Assembly (NCBI GenBank): GCA_001515955.1
Contig: LOES01000200.1
Location: 1 to 26,223, forward strand
Direction of reading: 5' to 3'
Source of the DNA: Clostridia bacterium BRH_c25
Lineage (GTDB): Bacteria > Bacillota_A > Clostridia > Lutisporales > Lutisporaceae
DNA: 26,223 bases
The position numbers and the translations under genes were made by a program. Below the pieces are notes generated by a model that worked only from the letters and a program-made list of their open reading frames with translations, was not told the DNA's origin and did not search any database. Position 1 is the first letter of the stretch. Every line of letters begins with the position of its first letter. Positions 7,678 through 15,314 of this stretch are shown in pieces.

Positions 7678-8919
7678 TCAATCATTTCCAAGTAATATTT
7701 CTATTGAATCATTTAGTAAATGTTCAAAGGCAATACCTGCGATACCAATTAATGCGCCATCCTTTAATTCGGACAGCAGAACATCCGAAAGATAATAATC
7801 CCTGAAAAAGGACCTGGCTGCAATTATTTTTTTTATTGGCTTTAATAAGTATTTGCCTACCAATACCGAAGGTCCGCCTATAATAATGGCTTCCGGTGCA
7901 AATATGTTAATCATGCTGACCAGGCTGTATGCCAAATAAGTCCCTGCATTCTCCATTGCTTCCAAACAGATAGGCACGTGTTTTGCCAGACCATCGATAA
8001 CATCATCCCACTCAATTCTCCCGCTGCGCTCATATACTGTTCTGATGGGATCATTGGCTTTATCGGTATCGCTGCCGAGCTTTGACTCAATCCATTCTAT
8101 TATTGCATTCATTGAAGCATATTTCTCAAGGCAGCCTTTATTTCCGCAATCACATTGCTTGCCGTTGAAATCAACTATAATATGGCCTATTTCCGTTCCA
8201 AAGCCGTCTACCCCTCTATAAAGCTTGTCATTAAGTACAATGCCGGAGCCTACGCCTTCACAGTGGGTTATATGTATGAAATTCTTATATTTTTTCCCTA
8301 GGCCTACAGTTTTTTCAGCCATTGCATAGGCATTGGCATCTTTATCCAAAATAGTAGAAATACCAAACTCCTCTTCAAGAAGTGCTTTTATATTTAAGTT
8401 TTCCCATCCCTCAAAATTAGGAGGGTTCAGTATAATTCCATTCTGATAGTTCAGAGGACCGGGTACAGAGACAGCAATAGCCGCAATATGCTTGTCCTGA
8501 TTCTGATCAATAAAAAAGCGGATCATGCTCTTCAATCTTTTTACTATTTCCTGGGCTGTTTCCTTGGCTGCATATTTATACTCATAAAAAGATTGCAGTT
8601 GATTTGTGAAATTCACCAGGCCTATTTGCATTTTGCTTCTGTTTATATCCACTGCAATAACATAACTGATATTTGAGTTTATCTCTAATACAATAGGCTT
8701 TCTCCCAACAGCAGAATCAATAACTCCTGTCTCACGAATCACATTTTTCTCTATTAGCTCTTGAATGATAGGCGTGAGCCCGCCTTTGCTCAAGTCTGTA
8801 ATGCGGGATAATTCCGTCCTGGAGACAACACCCATTTCTCTTATCAGCCTTACAATTAACGACAGATTATTCTTTTTTATTATGGCTGTATTGCCGCCTT
8901 TATTCTGATATTTATCCAT
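7678..8919 (-). CDS. ROK-family transcriptional repressor (NagC/XylR type)
   Basis: This 413-residue sugar-responsive DNA-binding regulator has an N-terminal winged helix-turn-helix at about residues 18-65 (LIREMGVVSRTELSRITDLS, then GGLTPIIQELI). A ROK domain follows, with AVDINRSKMQIG, the sugar-binding DKDANAYAMAE and GTEIGHIIVDF. The structural zinc cluster is intact as CDCGNKGCLEKYAS (Cys256, Cys258, Cys263). The ATP-binding motif is degenerate (AVDINRSK rather than DxGGT), as expected for a regulator that binds sugar but does not phosphorylate it. It lies immediately upstream of the ROK kinase, manA and mannosidase genes in the same direction, so it most likely represses them until a mannose-derived inducer appears. 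The inducer is inferred. Confidence 0.92.
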   Translation of the reverse strand: MDKYQNKGGNTAIIKKNNLSLIVRLIREMGVVSRTELSRITDLSKGGLTPIIQELIEKNVIRETGVIDSAVGRKPIVLEINSNISYVIAVDINRSKMQIGLVNFTNQLQSFYEYKYAAKETAQEIVKRLKSMIRFFIDQNQDKHIAAIAVSVPGPLNYQNGIILNPPNFEGWENLNIKALLEEEFGISTILDKDANAYAMAEKTVGLGKKYKNFIHITHCEGVGSGIVLNDKLYRGVDGFGTEIGHIIVDFNGKQCDCGNKGCLEKYASMNAIIEWIESKLGSDTDKANDPIRTVYERSGRIEWDDVIDGLAKHVPICLEAMENAGTYLAYSLVSMINIFAPEAIIIGGPSVLVGKYLLKPIKKIIAARSFFRDYYLSDVLLSELKDGALIGIAGIAFEHLLNDSIEILLGND

Positions 8920-8947
8920 TTCCGCACCACTTTCATATATTAATATT

Positions 8948-8976
8948 AATTTATCATGTATTAATTATATTGTCAA
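8948..8976 (-). promoter_or_regulatory. Promoter of the ROK repressor gene
   Basis: On the minus strand there is a perfect TTGACA -35 box (8971-8976), a 17-base spacer and TAAATT (8948-8953), about 29 bases before the repressor start codon. The AT-rich stretch with repeated TTAAT elements around the -10 box could also hold an autoregulatory operator, but I see no clean palindrome. Confidence 0.6.
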
Positions 8977-8986
8977 ACTATATATT

Positions 8987-9030
8987 AAAAACGGGACTGC
9001 CGATCTTAACTGCCGGCAGTCCCGTTTTTT
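8987..9030 (-). terminator. Rho-independent terminator after the lipoprotein gene
   Basis: A perfect 12-bp GC-rich stem, ACGGGACTGCCG (8991-9002) with CGGCAGTCCCGT (9014-9025), encloses an 11-base loop. It has an A-run on the left and a T-run on the right, so it can work in both directions. It ends the minus-strand lipoprotein transcript, whose stop codon is at 9039, and insulates the ROK repressor promoter. Confidence 0.93.
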
Positions 9031-9038
9031 GCCTGATA

Positions 9039-9545
9039 TTATTTCAAGCCCTTAAAGGTGCTTATCGTTGCTATAGCCTTGGCTTCCTGCTCCGTAGAGA
9101 ATGAGGCCTTCCTATAAAATATGAAGGATACCGCCTTATCCTTGTACTTCAGCCTGTAGTACAGCATTGCCATACCGGTAGCTTCATCAGAAACTACTGC
9201 GCCGTATGCTTTGCCGATGTTTTTGATTTCTATTGTATCATATCGCTCAACCTTCAGATAATGGTCTTCCTCCATTTCTTCCTTCAATATCTCTTCACTG
9301 ATTTCAATTTTTTCATCTGTTATTTCGTTTATAGCCAGAAATGATTCATTTTCAGTCTTAAAGGATATAGTATTGGACTTCAACTGCTCATCCGATTCTT
9401 CCTTATCCTTTATGAACTCCTTCGGCATATTGACGCTCCAGTCTTCATCCTTGCTCGTGTACAAGTATGTATCTGACTTTCCGGCACATCCTGCCGCCAG
9501 GAATATCAGAATAAATGCCATAATTGCTGCTGTGATTCTCCTCAT
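9039..9545 (-). CDS. Small lipoprotein, PsbP/Mog1-like fold suspected, function unknown
   Basis: This 168-residue exported lipoprotein has a signal peptide, MRR plus a hydrophobic run, and a lipobox LAAGC with the lipidated cysteine at residue 20. The mature part alternates short hydrophobic strands with charged segments (DEDWSVNMPKEF, TISFKTENESFLAINEI, MLYYRLKYKDKAVSFIFYRK). It ends with a helix bearing EQEAKAIATISTFKGL. That layout resembles PsbP/Mog1-like lipoproteins common in clostridia, but I would not assign a function. The GGGGGAG ribosome site lies about 9 bases before ATG 9545. It is flanked by its own promoter and a strong terminator, so it is probably a single-gene unit, although nothing visible blocks read-through from the HMG-CoA-lyase gene upstream. 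Confidence 0.85.
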   Translation of the reverse strand: MRRITAAIMAFILIFLAAGCAGKSDTYLYTSKDEDWSVNMPKEFIKDKEESDEQLKSNTISFKTENESFLAINEITDEKIEISEEILKEEMEEDHYLKVERYDTIEIKNIGKAYGAVVSDEATGMAMLYYRLKYKDKAVSFIFYRKASFSTEQEAKAIATISTFKGLK

Positions 9546-9578
9546 ATAAACATTCTCCCCCTTAAGCGTTATGTATTA

Positions 9579-9587
9579 ATTATAGCA
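9579..9587 (-). promoter_or_regulatory. Extended -10 promoter of the lipoprotein gene
   Basis: The minus strand reads TGCTATAAT, a perfect extended -10 element (TGnTATAAT), about 33 bases upstream of the lipoprotein ATG. The -35 region 17 bases further up (TTACGA) is weak, as is usual for extended -10 promoters. Confidence 0.6.
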
Positions 9588-9644
9588 TAATATGTTTTTC
9601 TTCGTAAATTAATATTAACAGGGGATATGAACTGCCATGATAAT

Positions 9645-10583
9645 TTATCTTGGCTTCTCATTACAACTTGATTTGTAGTTATGCAAGTCTGCAATTGAAC
9701 CACTCCGCAGCACGCTGCTTTCGTGATGGCCGAAATAATCCGCCACTTCCCTGCCAGTCTTCATGCACGCTTTCAAATCGATTCCGGTCTCAATACCCAT
9801 CTCACCCAGCATATGCACCAGATCCTCTGTGGATATGTTTCCCGAGGCCCCAGGAGCGTACGGGCATCCGCCAAGCCCGGCAAATGCGGAATCAAAGTGT
9901 ACAATCCCACATTGCAGCGCAGCTACCACATTGGCAAGCCCCATTCCCCTGGTATTGTGCAGATGCAGGTTCCAACGAAGTTCCGGATATTTTCTTATAA
10001 AATGACCGCAGACCTTTTCAATCAGAACCGGATTTGCCATTCCCGTGGTGTCTGACAGTGATAACTCTGTAATGCCCAGATCAATTAGTACTGACACTAC
10101 CATCTCAAGCCGCTCAAGAGGAATCTTTCCTTCGAAAGGACATCCGAATGCGGTGGAAACTGCCGCAGAAACTATGATGCCATGTGCTTCAGCAAGCTGA
10201 CAGCAGTCCGAAAAGCCCTCTAAAGTTTCCTTTGTAGTTCGCTTGAAATTATTCAGGTTGTGAGTGTCGCTGGAAGAAACGGTTATCTTTAGTTGGGGAA
10301 CCCCTGCGTTGACCGCCCGCTGTACTCCTTTTTCATTAGTGACAAGAGCACGGTAACAAACACCGTCCTCCTGGGTGAGCAGCGCAAACATATCATCGGT
10401 ATTCGCAACTGCAGGCACCGCCTTTGGATGAACAAAGGAACCTATTTCTATATTTTTGATTCCGCTTGCAATCAGCTGTTGAGTCAAGGAAGCTTTCTGC
10501 TGAGCTGTCATCAGCTTTGTCTCGTTCTGTAGCCCGTCACGCAAGCCCACCTCGCACAGATATACCTGTTTTGGATAGCTCAT
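9645..10583 (-). CDS. Hydroxymethylglutaryl-CoA lyase family enzyme
   Basis: This 312-residue TIM-barrel lyase is of the DRE-metallolyase type. The characterised reaction of the family splits HMG-CoA into acetyl-CoA and acetoacetate. Visible signatures are EVGLRDGLQNE (Arg15, Asp16), NLHLHNTRG (metal ligands His207 and His209), and the HMG-CoA lyase signature GLGGCPYAPGASGN with catalytic Cys240 and ligand Asn249. No leucine-catabolism genes are nearby. Instead it follows a CaiB-type CoA-transferase by 25 bases, suggesting that the transferase makes the CoA ester which this enzyme cleaves. The true substrate could be HMG-CoA or a related branched 3-hydroxyacyl-CoA. I see no convincing terminator downstream. 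Confidence 0.92.
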   Translation of the reverse strand: MSYPKQVYLCEVGLRDGLQNETKLMTAQQKASLTQQLIASGIKNIEIGSFVHPKAVPAVANTDDMFALLTQEDGVCYRALVTNEKGVQRAVNAGVPQLKITVSSSDTHNLNNFKRTTKETLEGFSDCCQLAEAHGIIVSAAVSTAFGCPFEGKIPLERLEMVVSVLIDLGITELSLSDTTGMANPVLIEKVCGHFIRKYPELRWNLHLHNTRGMGLANVVAALQCGIVHFDSAFAGLGGCPYAPGASGNISTEDLVHMLGEMGIETGIDLKACMKTGREVADYFGHHESSVLRSGSIADLHNYKSSCNEKPR

Positions 10584-10608
10584 CCTTTCATCCTCCCAAT
10601 TTCAGTTT

Positions 10609-11796
10609 TTATATAATGTTTCTTTCTTTTAGATAAGCCAGCCTTTCCTCATCCACTTGCAGCAGTGAAGAAAAAATTTCACTGTTATGTGCACCTATTG
10701 CAGGGCCGCTCCATTTCACTTCTCCGGGTGTTTCGCTGAGAACAGGTACTATGCCCGGCATCATCACTTCGCCCAACTGTTCATCAGGTATCTTTAAAAT
10801 ATTATTTCTGAATTTGTACTGCTCATTGTTCATGATGTCTTCAATGCTAAAGATTAGGCTGACAGGTACGCCATATTTGTCTGCCTTTTCAGCGAGAAGC
10901 TCGTAGTCAAGTCCCTGAATCCAGTCACTTACGAGGCTGTTCATATAAACATCCTCCTTGAGACGGTCCGCATTATTCGCATATTTCTCCATCAGCTCAG
11001 GACGTTCCATTGCCTTTGTCAGATGCTCAAAAGTGCCATCTGTACTGCAAATCAGTACCACCCATTTCCCATCCTTTGTTTCAAAGGTCCCACCCGGACT
11101 GGAGGTTCCGTTCAGGCTTGGCGCACGCCCGCGTACAACGCCGTTAAACTGGTAATCAGCCAGCAGTATTTCCATCATTCGAAAAATACCTTCATACAGG
11201 CTTACATCTGCCTGCTGGCCGCCCCCGCCGTTCACATCGCGGTAATAGAGCGAAATCATCGCTGAAAGAGCCGCATATAATCCTGCGATATAATCTGCCA
11301 GTGAAAATGGCGGACTGACCGGAGGGCGGTCTTTATAGCCTGAAATATAAGTCATACCTGAAAAAGCGGTGGCAGGGGTACCAAAGCCTACCTTGTCTTT
11401 ATACGGCCCAGTCTGACCATAGCCGGTTACCCGGATAACAATGATCCTGGGGTTGGCCTTTTTTAATGTATCAATATCAAGTCCCCATTTATCAAGTGTT
11501 CCGGTCCTAAAATTCTCAATTAACACATCGGATTTTTTAACCAGCTCCAAGAAAAGCTCTTTGCCTTCTTCGAAATGCAAATCCAGTGTGATGCATTTTT
11601 TATTACGTCCGAAGGTTGCCCAGCGGGTTCCCTCCCCATTGTAATATGGCCCAAGGGTCCGCAGCGGATCACCCTTTCCGGGCATTTCCACCTTGATAAC
11701 CTCCGCGCCAAAGTCCGCTAAAAGTCCTGCGGCAAATGGTGCTGCTATTACGGTGGAGCAATCTATGACTCTTATATTCTGTAATGCCTTTGGCAT
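10609..11796 (-). CDS. CaiB/BaiF family (class III) CoA-transferase
   Basis: This 395-residue enzyme transfers CoA between carboxylic acids; the product is the CoA ester used by the adjacent lyase. The N-terminal Rossmann-like part has VIDCSTVIAAPFAAGLLADFGAEVIKVE. ENFRTGTLDKWGL follows the family NFRPG motif with Pro replaced by Thr. The active-site aspartate that forms the acyl-anhydride is Asp168 in SLADYIAGLYAAL. It is the first gene of a two-gene unit with the HMG-CoA-lyase homologue and is divergent from the IclR regulator, which is the most likely controller. Human SUGCT, in the same class, can use HMG as CoA acceptor, so a succinyl-CoA:HMG transferase is plausible; this remains inference. 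A GAGAGAG-type ribosome site precedes the ATG. Confidence 0.92.
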   Translation of the reverse strand: MPKALQNIRVIDCSTVIAAPFAAGLLADFGAEVIKVEMPGKGDPLRTLGPYYNGEGTRWATFGRNKKCITLDLHFEEGKELFLELVKKSDVLIENFRTGTLDKWGLDIDTLKKANPRIIVIRVTGYGQTGPYKDKVGFGTPATAFSGMTYISGYKDRPPVSPPFSLADYIAGLYAALSAMISLYYRDVNGGGGQQADVSLYEGIFRMMEILLADYQFNGVVRGRAPSLNGTSSPGGTFETKDGKWVVLICSTDGTFEHLTKAMERPELMEKYANNADRLKEDVYMNSLVSDWIQGLDYELLAEKADKYGVPVSLIFSIEDIMNNEQYKFRNNILKIPDEQLGEVMMPGIVPVLSETPGEVKWSGPAIGAHNSEIFSSLLQVDEERLAYLKERNII

Positions 11797-11869
11797 ATAT
11801 TTCTCTCTCTCTCAATTCTACATTTTTATTTTTTCGTAAGTAAAATCAACAACAATACTTATGAATTTG

Positions 11870-11878
11870 TGCTATAAT
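11870..11878 (+). promoter_or_regulatory. Extended -10 promoter of the IclR regulator gene
   Basis: TGCTATAAT on the plus strand matches the extended -10 consensus and lies about 54 bases upstream of the preferred TTG start. The intergenic space to the divergent CoA-transferase gene also has a loose dyad, TTTTCGTAAGTAAAA at 11831-11845, which could be shared operator DNA. That dyad is weak. Confidence 0.55.
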
Positions 11879-11931
11879 ATCCATATTAAATACAGCGCCG
11901 CTGTCATGTGGCCGGACTTGAGGTGAATCCT

Positions 11932-12669
11932 TTGAAAGATCAATTTTCCAGCATAAAAATTTTGGATCGGGTGTTCGACATCTTTGAGTGCTTTCTTGAT
12001 GATGCCAGCGAGCTGTCCATCACACAATTGACTGCCAAGACTGGTTTACCCCCCAGTACAATTCACAGGCTGTGCACAGCCATGGAAGCCCGTGGCTATC
12101 TTGCCAGGAAAAGCGGAAGTAAAAAAATCATACTCGGACCATCCATGAAAAAGCTGGCGGAATTGTTTCCCCCTGTAGATCGTGCCTACTATATTTCATT
12201 TGCTATGAAATACATGCATCAGCTGCGGGATAAATTCAACGAAAGCATTGCTCTGTATGAGCGCTCGGATGACAAGCGGATCTGTGTAGCCCGGCTTGAA
12301 TCCACCCACGCCCTTCGACAGGTCATGGAGGTGGGACAGATCCTGCCGCTGTCCAAAGGTGCTTCCGGAAAGGTTCTGTTAGCTTATCTAAGCCCCGAAC
12401 AGGTTATCCATCTTGTACCGGATGCCACTCCAGAATTTTTCGCCACCCTCTCCTCCGTTAGAGAAAATGGTTATGCAATCAGTCTTGGCGAAAGAGATGA
12501 GGGCTTGATGGCAATTGCCATTCCGATATTTACTTCCGGTGGGCGTCTTTTGGGAAGCATCTCAGTTTCCGGCCCGGTAGAACGTATGAAAAATAACCAC
12601 ATGACAGAGCAAATCGGATATATCTGCGGAATTGGCGCAAAGCTCTCCAATGAACTACAGTCAAAGTAG
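11932..12669 (+). CDS. IclR-family transcriptional regulator
   Basis: This is the only plus-strand gene in the window. The N-terminal winged helix-turn-helix (ILDRVFDIFECFLDD, then SITQLTAKTGLPPSTIHRL) is followed by the IclR effector-binding domain (LRQVMEVGQILPLSKGASGKVLLA, GYAISLGERDEGLMAIAIPIF, and a C-terminal GSISVSGP). I place the start at TTG 11932. GAGGTGA, a 7-base match to the anti-Shine-Dalgarno sequence, precedes it at correct spacing, giving 245 residues. The in-frame GTG at 11908 would add eight residues but has no ribosome site. Divergent to the CoA-transferase/lyase pair and near the importer operon, it probably senses a small organic acid or sugar acid and controls one or both. 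IclR proteins can be activators or repressors. Confidence 0.92.
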   Translation: MKDQFSSIKILDRVFDIFECFLDDASELSITQLTAKTGLPPSTIHRLCTAMEARGYLARKSGSKKIILGPSMKKLAELFPPVDRAYYISFAMKYMHQLRDKFNESIALYERSDDKRICVARLESTHALRQVMEVGQILPLSKGASGKVLLAYLSPEQVIHLVPDATPEFFATLSSVRENGYAISLGERDEGLMAIAIPIFTSGGRLLGSISVSGPVERMKNNHMTEQIGYICGIGAKLSNELQSK

Positions 12670-12675
12670 CTATTA

Positions 12676-12720
12676 AACTGGCTTATCTGTCAGCTTGGAC
12701 AGATAAGCCAGTTGTTTTTT
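12676..12720. terminator. Strong shared terminator between convergent genes
   Basis: A perfect 16-bp stem is formed by 12676-12691 (AACTGGCTTATCTGTC) and 12698-12713 (GACAGATAAGCCAGTT), with the hexaloop AGCTTG. A GTTTTTT run follows on the plus strand, ending the IclR transcript. In the other direction the flank is TTTAATAG, weaker, so it may also stop the ADP-ribosylglycohydrolase operon. Confidence 0.95.
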
Positions 12721-13705
12721 ATCGGATCAGTTCTGCCAGTTTGGTTGCCCTGTCAATAATGTCAATCCCCTTTGTAAAGGTCAGACAGGTACCGCTGGGA
12801 TAGCGGGTCTTCTGGATCCACGCATCGGGAATGGCTTTGGCCCCGTATTTCGCCCCCAGAACCGCTCCGATGATTGCACCGATAGTGTCGGCGTCACGTC
12901 CAAAGTTGCCCGCAAGTATTACACCCTCCCTAAAGCTCTTGTTTGCAAGCTTTAAAACCCCGAAAGCCTGAGAAACAGCCTCCGGCACAGAAGCGCGGTA
13001 TGTAGAGAACAGGTCGTAATGCAATGGCATCCATGCCGTATAAATATCACCCTTGGCATCGTCCACAATTTTGAAAGCTCGCAGCAGAGTTGCATGAAAC
13101 CACGAATCCTCGGGTACCACTTCCAGAACCCCATTGAGAATTTCATCTATTTCGGCGTCTACCATTGCAAGGGAAACTGCCACTGCAACTGCCTGTGCAC
13201 CCCATATACCATCACGGTAATGACTGATGGAAGCATCAATTGCAGCAATTTCAGCGGCTCTCTCGGGATCTCCGGCGCACATGATACCGATAGGGCCGCT
13301 TCGCATGGCTGCTCCGTCACTGCAGAAATAGGAATTGTATTCACCGGAGTAAGGTGGCATTATTCCTCTTCTGAGGTTGGTGGCAGCTTCCACTTCACTT
13401 GATCCGCCGCGGCGCAGCTCATCCTCCGTTGCAACATGCTTCATCCATGAATCAATTACATTCCCGACCTTGAGGTTGCCGCCGCAGTTGATGAGCATTT
13501 CTACTGTCAGCAGTGCAAACTCCGTATCATCAGTGCTCCAGGATGCACCCTTATTGAAATCTGTAGTGATACCGAAGTCCCGCTGATTGTCAGGCTTACG
13601 CGCCGCATCACCGAAGGAATCTCCGATAGCAAGGCCGCACAAGGAGCCTATTGCCCTATCCTTTGCAACCTCTTTGTTTTGGATCAGATACTCACGATTT
13701 AACAT
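12719..13705 (-). CDS. ADP-ribosylglycohydrolase (DraG/ARH) family protein
   Basis: This 328-residue all-helical hydrolase family cleaves N- or O-glycosidic bonds of ADP-ribosyl groups using two magnesium ions. Family motifs are present: GSLCGLAIGDSFGDAAR near the N-terminus, the metal-binding TDDTE at about 58-62, and GNFGRDADTIGAIIGAVLG near residue 270 carrying the second metal-binding aspartates. AAAGGAG lies 5-6 bases upstream of the ATG. It is the last gene of an operon after two permeases and a binding protein, 42 bases below the latter. There is no target such as nitrogenase reductase nearby. It may therefore act on an imported N-glycoside or ribosyl compound rather than on protein; that is inference from context. 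Confidence 0.92.
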   Translation of the reverse strand: MLNREYLIQNKEVAKDRAIGSLCGLAIGDSFGDAARKPDNQRDFGITTDFNKGASWSTDDTEFALLTVEMLINCGGNLKVGNVIDSWMKHVATEDELRRGGSSEVEAATNLRRGIMPPYSGEYNSYFCSDGAAMRSGPIGIMCAGDPERAAEIAAIDASISHYRDGIWGAQAVAVAVSLAMVDAEIDEILNGVLEVVPEDSWFHATLLRAFKIVDDAKGDIYTAWMPLHYDLFSTYRASVPEAVSQAFGVLKLANKSFREGVILAGNFGRDADTIGAIIGAVLGAKYGAKAIPDAWIQKTRYPSGTCLTFTKGIDIIDRATKLAELIR

Positions 13706-13747
13706 AGTTTCTCCTTTCGAATTTCCAGAACTATATACATGCAGCTT

Positions 13748-15253
13748 CTATTTGATATCTATTGTCCCGAAATACTCACTGAACTCGTCCCCACCAGCCG
13801 CATTCCACTTTATAACAAATTCATCGAAGGCACTGATTGGTTTCTTGCCTGTGATAATATCAGCAGTATATTCATTGTAGAGTGCATTCATTGCATCCCA
13901 TTGAGGAGTCAGATCTTCAGGAATCAGAGCATTTACATCTGGGAAATAATACTCACTGCATTTTTCAAGAGAATCAAGAGCCGCAGTGGTGTAACAAGGC
14001 TTTTCCAGCGGAATGGTAGGCTCGAATTTGTATGTGGTATTCCAGAATCTTGACCACCATTCAGTAAATTTATCAGTAAACACTACCTTACCATCAACAA
14101 CCTTGTAGTGGATTCCTTCCACTCCCAGCTTATCGATCATGCGTCCTTCAGGGCTGGCCATGAATTCAAGCACTGCAAATGCAGCATCCTTGACCTTGGA
14201 AGATGTGCTTATACCAAAGCCACGGGTCTCCTTAGTCACATCAACAGATAGGTAATCCTGTGAAATACCCTTTGCAGGAGGCAGTACAGTAAGTGCGGCA
14301 CCTTCTCCATTAGTCTGCATCTGCTTGTTATCGTAAATATTAATGACGTCACCAGCGCCGCCGGCGATGAGCAGAGCATCTCCCTCATAGAAAGCTTTTT
14401 CCATAGTGTCCCATTTCTTTGTAATGTATTCAGGATCAAGAAGCCCTGCAGCATAAAGCTCTGCATAGTATGCTATCTTATTTTTTTCAGCTTCTGTTGC
14501 TTTTGTATAAACCCATTTTCCGTCTTTTTGCACCAAAGTAGTGGTAATGCCAAAGGCGTGGTTAAAGATGCTGTCCATTCGCAACAGCTTACCGTCATTG
14601 GTAATGCCATATTTTGTGATACCCTTGTCTTTTGCTTCCTGCATCAGTGCCTTGTAGTTCTCAGGTGTCGGATTCTCAAGCAAAGCTTTGGCTGAATCCA
14701 GCTTGTTCAGCAGGTCTGTTCTTATTACAGGAACATTTGTCTTCGGTGGAGCAAGCCACAAAAGATAAGGATAGTTTGCAACACGTGCTGAGCTGTGTCC
14801 TTCCAACAGGCTCTTCACATAAGTGGAGCCTTCGATATAAGGAGTAAGATCCTCCAGGAGTCCTTCAGCGGAACAGGCTTCGTCTCCGCCCTGGAAGTAA
14901 ACTATATCCGGATTGATTTGTCCTGTTTTGAACGCAAGGGGTAATGCTACACTATAGTGGTCGCTTCCCGGCTGATCGAGCACTTCAAGCTTTACATAGT
15001 TGCCCTGTTCAGCCATTTTCTTCTCTATCTCGGTTACCATCTCCGGAATACTGTCATCCTCCGGATTGACGTCCATGCATATGTACTTCACTGTAACAGG
15101 GGCATCAGGTGCACCTATTTTGCCATTGGATGCGTCTGCTGTGGATGCCGGTTCGGGTGAGCTTGTTCCCACTTGGGCTGCTTGATTGGAACATCCGCTT
15201 ACCAGTGTCAATACAAGGATCAGTGCCAAAACTGTACAAAGTAGTTTTTTCAT
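13748..15253 (-). CDS. LplA-type ABC solute-binding lipoprotein
   Basis: This 501-residue extracellular substrate-binding protein belongs to the large family that pairs with LplB/LplC (YtcQ-like) permeases. Start is ATG 15253, with AGGAGGG about 5-6 bases upstream. A longer reading frame to 15313 has no ribosome site and would bury the signal peptide. The N-terminus is MKKLLCTVLALILVLTLVSGCSN with the lipobox VSGC, followed by an Ala/Ser/Thr linker. GQINPDIVYFQGGDE, EFMASPEGRMIDKLGVEG and a Trp-rich C-terminus are typical. The gene sits after its two permeases, 61 bases below the second. Members bind oligosaccharides, uronates or their glycosides; nothing in this sequence identifies the ligand. 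Confidence 0.93.
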   Translation of the reverse strand: MKKLLCTVLALILVLTLVSGCSNQAAQVGTSSPEPASTADASNGKIGAPDAPVTVKYICMDVNPEDDSIPEMVTEIEKKMAEQGNYVKLEVLDQPGSDHYSVALPLAFKTGQINPDIVYFQGGDEACSAEGLLEDLTPYIEGSTYVKSLLEGHSSARVANYPYLLWLAPPKTNVPVIRTDLLNKLDSAKALLENPTPENYKALMQEAKDKGITKYGITNDGKLLRMDSIFNHAFGITTTLVQKDGKWVYTKATEAEKNKIAYYAELYAAGLLDPEYITKKWDTMEKAFYEGDALLIAGGAGDVINIYDNKQMQTNGEGAALTVLPPAKGISQDYLSVDVTKETRGFGISTSSKVKDAAFAVLEFMASPEGRMIDKLGVEGIHYKVVDGKVVFTDKFTEWWSRFWNTTYKFEPTIPLEKPCYTTAALDSLEKCSEYYFPDVNALIPEDLTPQWDAMNALYNEYTADIITGKKPISAFDEFVIKWNAAGGDEFSEYFGTIDIK

Positions 15254-15314
15254 AATACCCTCCTTAAATATATTGTGAACCGCATTGCTCTGCTTATGAG
15301 CAAGAGGCTCCAAC

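Noticed and set aside
11520..11711. Minus-strand 63-codon frame inside the CoA-transferase gene
   Set aside because: It is out of frame with a gene that has complete family motifs across this segment.
11908..11931. GTG start for the IclR gene
   Set aside because: No ribosome binding site precedes it, whereas TTG 11932 has GAGGTGA at ideal spacing; kept only as an alternative.
15254..15313. N-terminal extension of the LplA-type binding protein
   Set aside because: It would place 20 residues before a classic lipoprotein signal and would translate through the AGGAGGG site.
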